DNA of 29,705 nt from a virus. The position numbers were made by a program, and so were the translations under genes. The number at the start of each line of letters is the position of its first letter. Within the stretch, counting starts at the first letter, position 1. This document shows positions 8,128 to 17,400 of the stretch, one piece after another. Below the pieces are notes generated by a model. That model was given only the letters and a program-made list of their open reading frames with translations, was not told the DNA's origin and made no database searches. The stretch is from the IMG/VR virus record IMGVR_UViG_3300012928_000028, positions 1 through 29,705 of that record; one strand, given 5' to 3'.

Positions 8128-10566
8128 ATGGCTAATATTCATTTAAGCGGAGATGTTGCAACAACAAAGGCGCCTAGAAAAGACGAGTCATATGTCAATA
8201 TCAATGCTGGTCCTTATGTTGCTGTTGTAAAGCAAAACTCGGATCCAGAGAGAATGGGAAGAATCAAAGTGTTGATACCCAATCTTTCAAAAACTAACGA
8301 TCCTAAAGTATCTGATCTAATTACCTGTCAATATCTTACACCGTTTTATGGTGTAAAAAGTTTAAACGCAACTGACAAAGCAGATCCGTTTGATTACGCA
8401 AATTCACAACACTCATACGGTATGTGGGCAACTCCACCGGACATAGATACCAGAGTGCTAGTAATTTTTGCAGAAGGAAAAATTGATCAGGCATTTTGGA
8501 TAGGTTGTATACAAGATGCATATGTTAACCACATGATACCTGGAATTGCTTCATCGGAACAAACAAGAACTAAAGATATCAAAGGACATCATTCGGCAGG
8601 TTTATCAAAAGAAAAAATTTATGGCACAACTTCGGTACCTGCAGGTGAGGTAAACAAAAAGGCATGGGATAGCGGTGGAGGAAATTATGACACACTATCA
8701 AAACCAATTCATCCACTCGCAGAAACACTGAGAAAACAAGGATTAATACAGGACGATGTTAGAGGAACAACAACATCTTCTGCTAGAAGAGAATCTCCAA
8801 GTGCAGTATTTGGAATCAGCACACCGGGTCCTCTGGATAGAAGTCCGACAGCAAGAAAATATAAACTTGGTGCCAGAGATGCTATTCAAGATCAAGTTGT
8901 CAACAGATTGCCAGGACATACTTTTGTCATGGACGATGGCGATTTACAGCAAGACAATCAGCACATAAGACTAAGAACCTCAACAGGACATCAAATATTA
9001 TTGCACGACACCGAGGGTGTGATTTATATAGGAAACGCATCTGGAGAATCTTGGGTGCAACTTGCCTCAAATGGTGCAATTGACATTTATGCAGGTGGTG
9101 GATTGAACATACGTTCTACAAACAATATCAATTTACACAGTGATTCAAATATCAATATGTTTGCTAAAGGGCAAATTAAAATGAAAGCAAAAGATAAAGT
9201 AGTAATGGACGGAAGAAACATTCAACAAATTGCTGACAACGATATTAAATTACACGCAGTTAGTGGATCACTTACAACAAAAGCACCCGCAGGAGCGATA
9301 CTATCTTATGCAGGAACAGGACAGGAACATCATTCAGGAGGACAAGTTCATTTAGCAGGAACCCAAGTCCACCATAACACAATCACACCAAATGCAGAAG
9401 TAGTTAAGAATTTAATTAGAACAGATATGTTATCGGAAGATCCTGCAGGAACAAATACATTAGTAACTCCTATAGGTGATGTCAATAGTGCAAATAAAGT
9501 TAGACCTAAACCTTTGAAATGGGAAGACGAGATTAACGAATCAATCGATGGTATGAGAGTTCCAACTCATGAACCTTATGAATACCATTATGGACTGACA
9601 AGAGGAATGAATACCTTTGTAGGTGCAAACGCAAATGATGATAACGTTGTTGCAAAATCTAAAAATCCTGAGAATGCAGAAAGTATTGCTCAATCCAACA
9701 GAGTCAGTTCAAATGAGGTCATTAAAGCAGACCAAGTAAAAGCAGATGTAGAAGCAAAAATTAAATCATTGAACCTTGATAAATCTATCGATATAGAAAA
9801 AATACAATCGACTGCAGAAGACTTTGCAAAAAATTATACTAAAAAGTTTGATTTAGCAAATATGAAAAGTATGGAGGCACCGGGACCTTGGAATAACTTT
9901 GGAAAGGATATAAAACCAATAGGACCTTTCGATGTTAAAAAGATTAAAAGTTTGGCAAACGAGGCGTCGTCGATGTTTAAACAAAATATTGATAGTCTAG
10001 TTTCAGGTGATGCCGCTAATATTTTCAAAGATAAAGTATTTGCAAACAAAGATGGCATAATTCAAATGAAGGGAGATCTATCTAAAATGATAAATGTTCC
10101 AAATCCGCATATAGATGGTAATTTATCTAAACTTAAATCCAGTGCAAAAACTATAGGAAATATTTTAGGAGATTCTGTAATCAAAAAATCAGAAACAATA
10201 GTCTCACCTCATTTAGATGGTCCAATTACAAAAGAATCGCTGTCGATTGATGTAAATAAAATAAAGAGTGTACACAAACACGTTGTAGGAAATAAAGTGG
10301 TTGCTGTCACAGAGGTTAATAGTATTAAAGATTCACTGGGCAAAAATTTAGCATCAGTGAGTAAAAATATAGGAAAGATATTTGGATTCGATACAGATAT
10401 GTTTAGTGGAATTAGTGAAAAAACAAGTTCGAGTAACATAGATAGATTGTACAGTGATGATATGTATGCCGCATGGGGTGGAAAAGAAAACTTTGAGAAG
10501 GCACAAGATGAGGCACTGAAAAAAGCACAATCAGGCGAAGGATGGGGTTGGCAAAAGAAAAAATAA
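8128..10566 (+). CDS. 5: baseplate central spike protein (gp5/VgrG-like, no lysozyme domain seen)
   Basis: Membrane-piercing spike at the tip of the hub. Residues about 28-140 form the gp5 OB-fold: PYVAVVKQNSDPERMGRIKV, then MWATPPDIDTRVLVIFAEGK and QAFWIGCIQDAYVNHMIPG. Residues about 272-390 are a VgrG-type beta-helix with short repeats such as IRLRTSTGHQILLHDTEG, WVQLASNGAIDIYAGGG, INLHSDSNINMFAKG and IKMKAKDKVVMDG. In T4 a lysozyme domain sits between these parts; here the linker (about 141-270) shows no Glu/Asp/Thr lysozyme pattern. A long Lys/Ser-rich, probably helical C-terminus (about 440-812) carries two PH(I/L)DG segments and ends GWGWQKKK; I do not recognise it. GGAGG precedes the start, and the gene lies between hub and gp25. 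Confidence 0.85.
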   Translation: MANIHLSGDVATTKAPRKDESYVNINAGPYVAVVKQNSDPERMGRIKVLIPNLSKTNDPKVSDLITCQYLTPFYGVKSLNATDKADPFDYANSQHSYGMWATPPDIDTRVLVIFAEGKIDQAFWIGCIQDAYVNHMIPGIASSEQTRTKDIKGHHSAGLSKEKIYGTTSVPAGEVNKKAWDSGGGNYDTLSKPIHPLAETLRKQGLIQDDVRGTTTSSARRESPSAVFGISTPGPLDRSPTARKYKLGARDAIQDQVVNRLPGHTFVMDDGDLQQDNQHIRLRTSTGHQILLHDTEGVIYIGNASGESWVQLASNGAIDIYAGGGLNIRSTNNINLHSDSNINMFAKGQIKMKAKDKVVMDGRNIQQIADNDIKLHAVSGSLTTKAPAGAILSYAGTGQEHHSGGQVHLAGTQVHHNTITPNAEVVKNLIRTDMLSEDPAGTNTLVTPIGDVNSANKVRPKPLKWEDEINESIDGMRVPTHEPYEYHYGLTRGMNTFVGANANDDNVVAKSKNPENAESIAQSNRVSSNEVIKADQVKADVEAKIKSLNLDKSIDIEKIQSTAEDFAKNYTKKFDLANMKSMEAPGPWNNFGKDIKPIGPFDVKKIKSLANEASSMFKQNIDSLVSGDAANIFKDKVFANKDGIIQMKGDLSKMINVPNPHIDGNLSKLKSSAKTIGNILGDSVIKKSETIVSPHLDGPITKESLSIDVNKIKSVHKHVVGNKVVAVTEVNSIKDSLGKNLASVSKNIGKIFGFDTDMFSGISEKTSSSNIDRLYSDDMYAAWGGKENFEKAQDEALKKAQSGEGWGWQKKK

Positions 10567-10580
10567 AAGGAATATGACAA

Positions 10581-10985
10581 ATGGCTGATGAAAAAAACAA
10601 CATGATAAACAGAGGAAACGCATTCAGAGGATTTAGTTCACGTTCAGAAAGAACTAATTTTAAATTGTACGATTTTGAATTAATAAAGCAGGACTTGATG
10701 AACAGATTATCTGTGAGAAAGGGCGAAAGAGTAGAAAACCCTGCATTTGGTACAATTATATACGATGCATTATTTGAGCCATTAACAGAAGCAACAAGAC
10801 AATTAATTATTGATGACGTGACTGAGCAACTTAATGCTGATCCACGTCTAGCAACAAATGAAATTATAGTAGAAGAATATGAGCATGGTATAGCAATTCA
10901 GGCCTCTTTGACCTACGTTCCGTATAATATTACCGAGAAATTAGTGTTCAAATTTGACAGAGAAAACAGTTTACGCCTATCTTAA
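10581..10985 (+). CDS. 25: baseplate wedge subunit gp25-like
   Basis: Sheath-initiator / wedge protein of contractile tails. The 134 residues match T4 gp25 (132). The conserved core is NFKLYDFELIKQDLMNRLSV, then KGERVENPAFGTIIYDALFE (residues 47-66, containing the family's E-R...P-x-F-G pattern), then helix TEATRQLIIDDVTEQL and a beta end with LTYVPYNITEKLVFKF. A good AAAGGAA ribosome binding site lies 8-9 nt before the ATG. The gene immediately precedes the late promoter of gp6; gp25 and gp6 are physical partners in T4 wedges. Confidence 0.92.
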   Translation: MADEKNNMINRGNAFRGFSSRSERTNFKLYDFELIKQDLMNRLSVRKGERVENPAFGTIIYDALFEPLTEATRQLIIDDVTEQLNADPRLATNEIIVEEYEHGIAIQASLTYVPYNITEKLVFKFDRENSLRLS

Positions 10986-11005
10986 TATACGCACATAATT
11001 AATAC

Positions 11006-11013
11006 TATAAATA
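11006..11013 (+). promoter_or_regulatory. T4-type late promoter (TATAAATA) before gp6
   Basis: An exact TATAAATA lies in the 44-nt gap between gp25 and gp6. Initiation would be expected near 11019-11020, leaving about 10 nt before the ATG at 11030. Only a weak AAAG lies in that leader. It gives gp6 and the giant gene a late start of their own, in addition to read-through from 4071. Confidence 0.8.
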
Positions 11014-11029
11014 TCGTTATTAAAGTATT

Positions 11030-14000
11030 ATGGCCACAAAAAGACAAAATAGATTATTAGTAGCAGAAGATTGGAGAAAAATCTACACTGCTTTTCAGAC
11101 TGCAGATTTCAAATCCTATGATTTTGAAACCATACGTAGAACTATGGTTGCATATCTACAGGAGAATTATCCAGATGATTTCAATGACTTTGTTGAGAGT
11201 TCTGAGTATATTGCTTTACTGGATTTGATAGCCTATATTGCTCAGTCATTATCATTCAGAGTAGACCTGAATGCAAGAGAAAACTTTTTAGAAACTGCAT
11301 CTAGAAGAAATTCAGTATTGCGATTAGCAAGACTTATTAATTACAATGCCGCTAGAAACAAACCAGCAGTTGGTTTGCTAAAATTTACATCAGTTTCTAC
11401 GTCAGAAAATATTAGAGATAGTGCAGGCCAAAATCTTGCAGGATTGACTGTGCGTTGGAATGATGCGGCAAATCCTAATTACAGAGAACATTTTGTCAAT
11501 ATATTAAATGGAATAAATCAGTCAAACCAAACATTCGGTAAGCCTTTAGAATCAGGAAAAGTAGGAAATATATCTACAGAAATTTACGCAACTAGGTCTA
11601 GTAACACGGATATTCCTATGTACACGTTCTCAAGACCAGTAAGTGGTATAACAAGAAAATTTGAAATTGTACCAGCAACAATTTTAAAACAGGATTACAT
11701 TTATGAAAGAATGCCTTTGCCTGGTGGATCATTTTCTTATGTTTACAGAAGTGATGGTGCAGGAGATTCATCAAACAATACAGGATTTTTTGCTTTGTTC
11801 AAAGAAGGTACTTTACAAACAGAAGAGTTTACAATTAACGATTCTGTAACAAATTTAGTACAACCTTTGAGTGCCAACAATATTAATGATTCAGATATGT
11901 GGCTATGGCAACTAGATGATTTTGGACAGCCATCTGCTTTGTGGAAACAGGTTCCAACGTTGGCAGGTAACAATGCAATTTACAATTCAATAGATGCAGG
12001 TGTAAGAAATATTTACAATGCAGTCACAAAAGCAAATGATGCCGTTGATTTAGTTTTCGGTGACGGAAACTTTGCAGATATTCCTATGGGAAGATTCAGA
12101 GCATACTATAGAACAAGTGCTAATGAAAGATACACTGTTCAGCCTGCTGATTTAAGAAATATTCAATTTAACATTGGATACATAGATAAAAATGGTGCAG
12201 GACAAACTTTGACAATAGGGGCAAGTTTGGAGCAAACACTATACAATTCTGCCCAGTCTGAGTCCAGTGCATCAATAAGAGAAAAAGCACCACAGGTATA
12301 CTATTCTCAAGATAGAATGATTACAGCGGAAGATTATAATATTGTACCTTTGAAAGCATCACAGGAAATAATAAAAATTAGATCCATCAACAGAACAGCA
12401 TCTGGTATATCTAGAGCAAAAGAAATAGTTGATCCTACAGGATCATATTCTAATGTAAATGTAATTGCAGACGATGGTATATTATATAGAGAAGAGACTT
12501 TACCTTCTTTTACTTTTACTTTCAATACTAAGAACGATATTTTAAACACATTAAACACAAAAATTGAAACAAAACTAAAACAGCCATATTCAAGGCAATT
12601 TTATTATGACAAATATGGATCAAAAGATCTTTCATTACTATCAACATCTTGGAATAGTACAACCACAAGCACAAATACGAATACAGGATATATTTTTTCA
12701 AGTGGTCCACTTGTTGTTGGCGAATTTTCAACATCAAACTTAAAATTTGTCAAACCTGGTGCATTAATTAAATTTACATCACCTGATACAAGAAAATTCA
12801 AAAACGGAAAACTTGTAGATGCATCAACAGATGAAGCACAGGATAGACAATGGGCAAAAGTGGCATCTGTGGTAGGAGACGGAGCAAACGGCGGAGTTGG
12901 AAATTTAGAATCTGGTGTGGGTCCAATTACCTTAGCAGATGTGATACCAGACAACGCAGTTGTTAAAGCAGTCATTCCACAATTAGCAACATCGTTAGGT
13001 GCAACATTAAAAGCAGACCTACAAAATAGAATTACTGCATATGAAAACTTTGCACTTAGATATGACGAAACAACAGGAACATGGAAAGTTATAACAACAA
13101 CAAATATAAGTGCAAACAATACATTTAGTTTAGGATTAGCAGGAGACACAACAGGTACTAATCTTGATCAGAGTTGGTGGTTTAATTTTGAAAACGACGG
13201 GTCTACATACACAGTCACATACAGAAAATTGGATTATATCTTTGAATCTGCTGGACAAAACAAGTTCTATTTTGATCCTCAAGAAAACATTTATGATTAC
13301 ACAACAGGGCAGACTAAAAAAGATACAATAAAATTATTGAAAAATAACACACTTGTAAGTACTGGTAATGCAGTGGGTTATCCAAACGTTTGGCAAGTTG
13401 TTGATACAATTACTGAGCAAGATGGATATCAAGATAATAGGAAAGTCAAAGTAGGATTTTTTGATTCAGACGATGATGGCGTAGTCGATAATCCAGAACT
13501 ATTCGAAATACTAGTAGAGCCTACATTAAGTGAATCAACTAAATTTGTATTTTATGAGAAGTTTATTTCAGCAGATAATAGTATTGAAAGATTCAGACCA
13601 TATGATGCAAGTAATTTTATTGTAACGCAACAAGAATCTAGTATTGTTTTGCCTGGCTCATACACAGACGGACAACTGTTTTATTTTTATGATTCTGCAG
13701 AAGATGTCATTAAAAAATATAGCAGTGCAACAAATTCATTAGTGCCAACTACAGATTACTATGCGAGAAAAGGAAGATCGTCTATAGATTTCCAATACAA
13801 ACATTTTGCAGGAAATAACACAAGGATAGATCCATCAGTATCTAATATAGTTGACATATATCTATTAGAAAGATCATATGACACATTATTTAGAAAATGG
13901 TTAAAAACTGGAGGAGAAAAACCTAAACCAAGTACTTCAGATGCTTTAAGAATCAGTTACTCGAACAAATTAAATCCAGTCAAAGGGTTATCAGACCAGA

Positions 14001-14494
14001 TCATATATCATCCAGTATCATACAAAATTTTATTTGGAACAAAATCCGAGGAAGAATATCAAGCAACATTTAAAGTTGTAAAAAATCCAGATTCGAATAT
14101 TTCGAATGCAGTGATAAAAACAATGGTAGTCGACACAATAGATCAATTTTTTGCACTAAACAATTTTGATTTTGGAGATTCATTTTACTTTACAGAATTA
14201 GCGGCACATATACATAATAGGTTAGCACCGCATTTATTAACAGTTGTTATAGTACCAAATCAAACAGGACAAGTGTTTGGATCATTATTTCAAATATCTG
14301 GAACATCAAACGAAATTTTCATTAGTGGGGCCACCGTTGATGATGTAGCAATTATTGATGCCATTGGAGCAAATCAACTTCAAGCATCAGGTACAGTTGT
14401 AACGTCAACAACCACAACGACAAAAACAGCAAGGTCAACATCAGCAGTATCAGGATCCACTACAACAGGAACAGTTAGTGGTACTGGATACTAA
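11030..14494 (+). CDS. 6: baseplate wedge subunit gp6-like, enlarged
   Basis: Core wedge protein whose ring sets the size of the baseplate. The N-terminus carries the gp6 signature: YDFETIRRTMVAYLQENYPD, DFVESSEYIALLDLIAYIAQ, then LSFRVDLNARENFLETASRR and RLARLINYNA, all within the first 110 residues. Later come VDLVFGDGNFADIPMG and YYSQDRMITAEDYNIVPLKA, typical of gp6/baseplate J proteins. At 1154 residues it is far longer than T4 gp6 (660); much of the extra length lies about 510-780. The C-terminus is a Ser/Thr-rich tail (TSTTTTTKTARSTSAVSG) ending GTVSGTGY. It is separated from the giant gene by only 2 nt. Assignment is firm; the role of the extra segments is unknown. Confidence 0.92.
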   Translation: MATKRQNRLLVAEDWRKIYTAFQTADFKSYDFETIRRTMVAYLQENYPDDFNDFVESSEYIALLDLIAYIAQSLSFRVDLNARENFLETASRRNSVLRLARLINYNAARNKPAVGLLKFTSVSTSENIRDSAGQNLAGLTVRWNDAANPNYREHFVNILNGINQSNQTFGKPLESGKVGNISTEIYATRSSNTDIPMYTFSRPVSGITRKFEIVPATILKQDYIYERMPLPGGSFSYVYRSDGAGDSSNNTGFFALFKEGTLQTEEFTINDSVTNLVQPLSANNINDSDMWLWQLDDFGQPSALWKQVPTLAGNNAIYNSIDAGVRNIYNAVTKANDAVDLVFGDGNFADIPMGRFRAYYRTSANERYTVQPADLRNIQFNIGYIDKNGAGQTLTIGASLEQTLYNSAQSESSASIREKAPQVYYSQDRMITAEDYNIVPLKASQEIIKIRSINRTASGISRAKEIVDPTGSYSNVNVIADDGILYREETLPSFTFTFNTKNDILNTLNTKIETKLKQPYSRQFYYDKYGSKDLSLLSTSWNSTTTSTNTNTGYIFSSGPLVVGEFSTSNLKFVKPGALIKFTSPDTRKFKNGKLVDASTDEAQDRQWAKVASVVGDGANGGVGNLESGVGPITLADVIPDNAVVKAVIPQLATSLGATLKADLQNRITAYENFALRYDETTGTWKVITTTNISANNTFSLGLAGDTTGTNLDQSWWFNFENDGSTYTVTYRKLDYIFESAGQNKFYFDPQENIYDYTTGQTKKDTIKLLKNNTLVSTGNAVGYPNVWQVVDTITEQDGYQDNRKVKVGFFDSDDDGVVDNPELFEILVEPTLSESTKFVFYEKFISADNSIERFRPYDASNFIVTQQESSIVLPGSYTDGQLFYFYDSAEDVIKKYSSATNSLVPTTDYYARKGRSSIDFQYKHFAGNNTRIDPSVSNIVDIYLLERSYDTLFRKWLKTGGEKPKPSTSDALRISYSNKLNPVKGLSDQIIYHPVSYKILFGTKSEEEYQATFKVVKNPDSNISNAVIKTMVVDTIDQFFALNNFDFGDSFYFTELAAHIHNRLAPHLLTVVIVPNQTGQVFGSLFQISGTSNEIFISGATVDDVAIIDAIGANQLQASGTVVTSTTTTTKTARSTSAVSGSTTTGTVSGTGY

Positions 14495-14496
14495 AG

Positions 14497-17400
14497 ATGG
14501 CAGACAATTCAATTGACAGCACAAAAAGATACGAAGTAATCACAGACAAGAACGGGCGTGAATACAGAAGAACGATTGCTCATCTACCACATTACTATAG
14601 GACAGATGCAAACGAAAAGTTTTTAAGTAGCACATTAGATCCTGCAATACAAAAAGGGAGATTAGAGAGATTAGATGGATATATTGGAAGATTAGATGCA
14701 TATACAAGATCAATATCAGACAACTATTTAGGTGCTACAACTCAAAGCAGATCGCAGTATCAGTTAGAGCCAACAGTCACTATTGCAGATATTGACACAT
14801 CATCTATAACACCAGAAGACAAAGTAAAATTTACTTCAACTTATGACGATTTTATAAATCAGTTAGGATATCTAAATGCCCCTGTCGACAATCATGATAG
14901 ACTGACCAAAGAGAGAACTTATTCGTGGAATCCCTATGTAGATCTTGATAAACTCGTGAATTTCAGAGAATACTACTGGATGCCAAATGGTCCTACAGCA
15001 ATATTAGTTGATAAGATTGCAACAGGCACAACAACAGAGATTGGTGTGTCAGTACCATATGTGGGTGTATACAGATTTACAACGCAAGAAGCAAAAGATA
15101 ATCCTGCAATTACTTTATACAGAGGAAACACGTATAAATTCAAAGTTGACGCAGTAGGACATCCATTCTGGATTATGACAGAGCCAGTATCGTCTGGATT
15201 AGCGTCTGATGGAAGTACATCTATTCTTTATACAAAAGGAGTTGTAAATGGAGGAGCAGACAAAGGTACAGTAACATTCACAGTGCCAACAGATGCACCT
15301 GATTCATTATTTTATCAGTGTGGAGTTCACGGTGCGATGCACGGAGTAATCAAAATTCAAACTGCAAAAAGCACAACAAAAATTAATGTTGCAGAAGACA
15401 TTGTAGGTGCAATTAATTACACAATGACTACTGGTACTGCTTTATCAAATGGAATGAAAATTAGATTTGGTTCCAATGTTATAGACACAAAAAATTATGC
15501 AGACAAATCTTTCTATGTAGAAGGTGTAGGTAGTAAGATTACTTTGACAGATGTAGATAATTTGATCACACCAGAAACTTATGCTACTGAAACAACTATT
15601 TTATACGACTCAGTAGGATATGATTCAAGACCATACGCAAAATCATTTTACAGACCAGACAAGCACGATTACATTACAATTAAGAGAGATTCTATTGATC
15701 AAAATGCATGGTCTAGATACAATAGATGGTTTCATAAATCTGTTATTGAAGCAACAGCAACAGCAAACGGATCTGAACTTTCTTTAGCAGAGGACGACAG
15801 AGCAAAAAGACCAATCATTGAATTTGATGCTAATCTCCAATTATTCAATTACGGATCTTTTGCAAAAAAATCAGTTGCATTAGTTGACGATGTTACAACA
15901 GATGTATTTTCATCAATGGTTAATCAAACAGGTTACTACGTTGACGGTGTAGAAGTAACAAACGGTATGAGAGTACTGTTTACTGCTGACACAGATAAAC
16001 TTGTTAGAAACAAAATATACGAAGTACAGTTTGTAAAAGTTCAAGGTTCGACTGTAATTGCTTTACAACTTGCAGAAATAGATGACACTTATCCAGTAGA
16101 CGGAGAGCAAGTATTTGTAGAATTTGGTAAAAAGAACCAAGGAAAAACTTTGCACTATTCAACAACTGCTGGACCAGACAGAAACGAAAGTAAATGGATC
16201 GAAGGTCAAAAGAAAACAAAACTTAATCAACAACCGTTATTTGATGTGTTTGATAGAAATGGAAAAAGTTTTAGCGACGACTCGGAATATTCATCTACAA
16301 ATTTTACAGGATCTGAATTATTTTCATACAAGGTATCAGAGGGTGCAACTACTGATACTGTTTTAGGTCTTAAAGTAAAATACAATACAATTAATAATGT
16401 AGGTGACTTGGTATTCGAGTCAGATGTAAACTCAGGAACCTTTAGATATAAGTCAGGTGATGATTTTATTACTCAGTCAAATTCAACTGGATTTACACAC
16501 GAAATTACAGGATTAACAACTTACAATAATAGAACAAATTGGAAAGAACGATTAACAGAATCTAAACAAAGAGTTAGAAGAACTCATTTTGTATCGGCAA
16601 CTGAAAAAAAATTATTTCCAATAGATGTTTACAAAGATTCTGCCGCATTAACTGATTTAGAAGTATCAGTAAAAGTAAACGGATCAACTAAAAAAATTGA
16701 TACAGATTACACTCTTGTTGATGGTACATCAAATAGATATGTAAAATTTAAAGAAGATTTAACAGTAAATGATATTGTTGCACTTACTTGTTGGTCTGCA
16801 TCTCCAAAAATAAAAGAAATTGGAGTATATGAAATACCAGATATTTTATCTAACAATCCATTAAACGGATCATTAGATACTTTTACTCTTGGACAAATTT
16901 CGAATCATATTACAAACGTTAGTAACAGATCAACTGATATCACTGGTACGATTCCTGGCCCAACTAATTTGAGAGACAAACCAGAGTCATTTTTAACAGG
17001 CGGCGCCTACCAGAACCATACTGGATCAATTACTTCCGCTATGTTTAATTTGATAGATAAAGAAGCAAATTTTTGTACAGCATTAGATTACGCAAATTTA
17101 GAATATCAAAAATTTAAGGAAAACTTTATCACTCAAGCAACCGGAACAGCATATGATGGTAATGTAGCAGATAGAGTAGACGAGATCCTTAAAGAAATGA
17201 CATTTAGGAAAAATTCTGCATCACCTTTCTATTATGAAGATATGTTAGGTTTTGGAACAAAAGTGTCTGAAAGAACATATACAGTTCAGGATCCATCGTC
17301 AACAGAGTATTCTATTGACAGTATATTTGATTTGACTACATTAAGTAACAGGGCAGTTTACGTCTACAAAAATGATGTACAACTAGTACACGGTACAGAT

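Noticed and set aside
8550-8940. Lysozyme domain in the gp5-like linker, expected from T4
   Set aside because: No Glu-Asp-Thr catalytic arrangement or related hydrophobic pattern could be seen in residues 141-270.
10209-10603. Minus-strand frames opposite the end of the gp5-like gene and start of gp25
   Set aside because: Both coding-strand genes are convincing and the antisense products are Phe/Ser/Leu-rich, typical of shadows in AT-rich DNA.
12604-13149. Open frame of 181 codons on the minus strand inside gp6
   Set aside because: It lies wholly within a firmly assigned gene, has no ribosome binding site or recognisable domain, and reflects lack of stops opposite a Thr/Ala-rich stretch.
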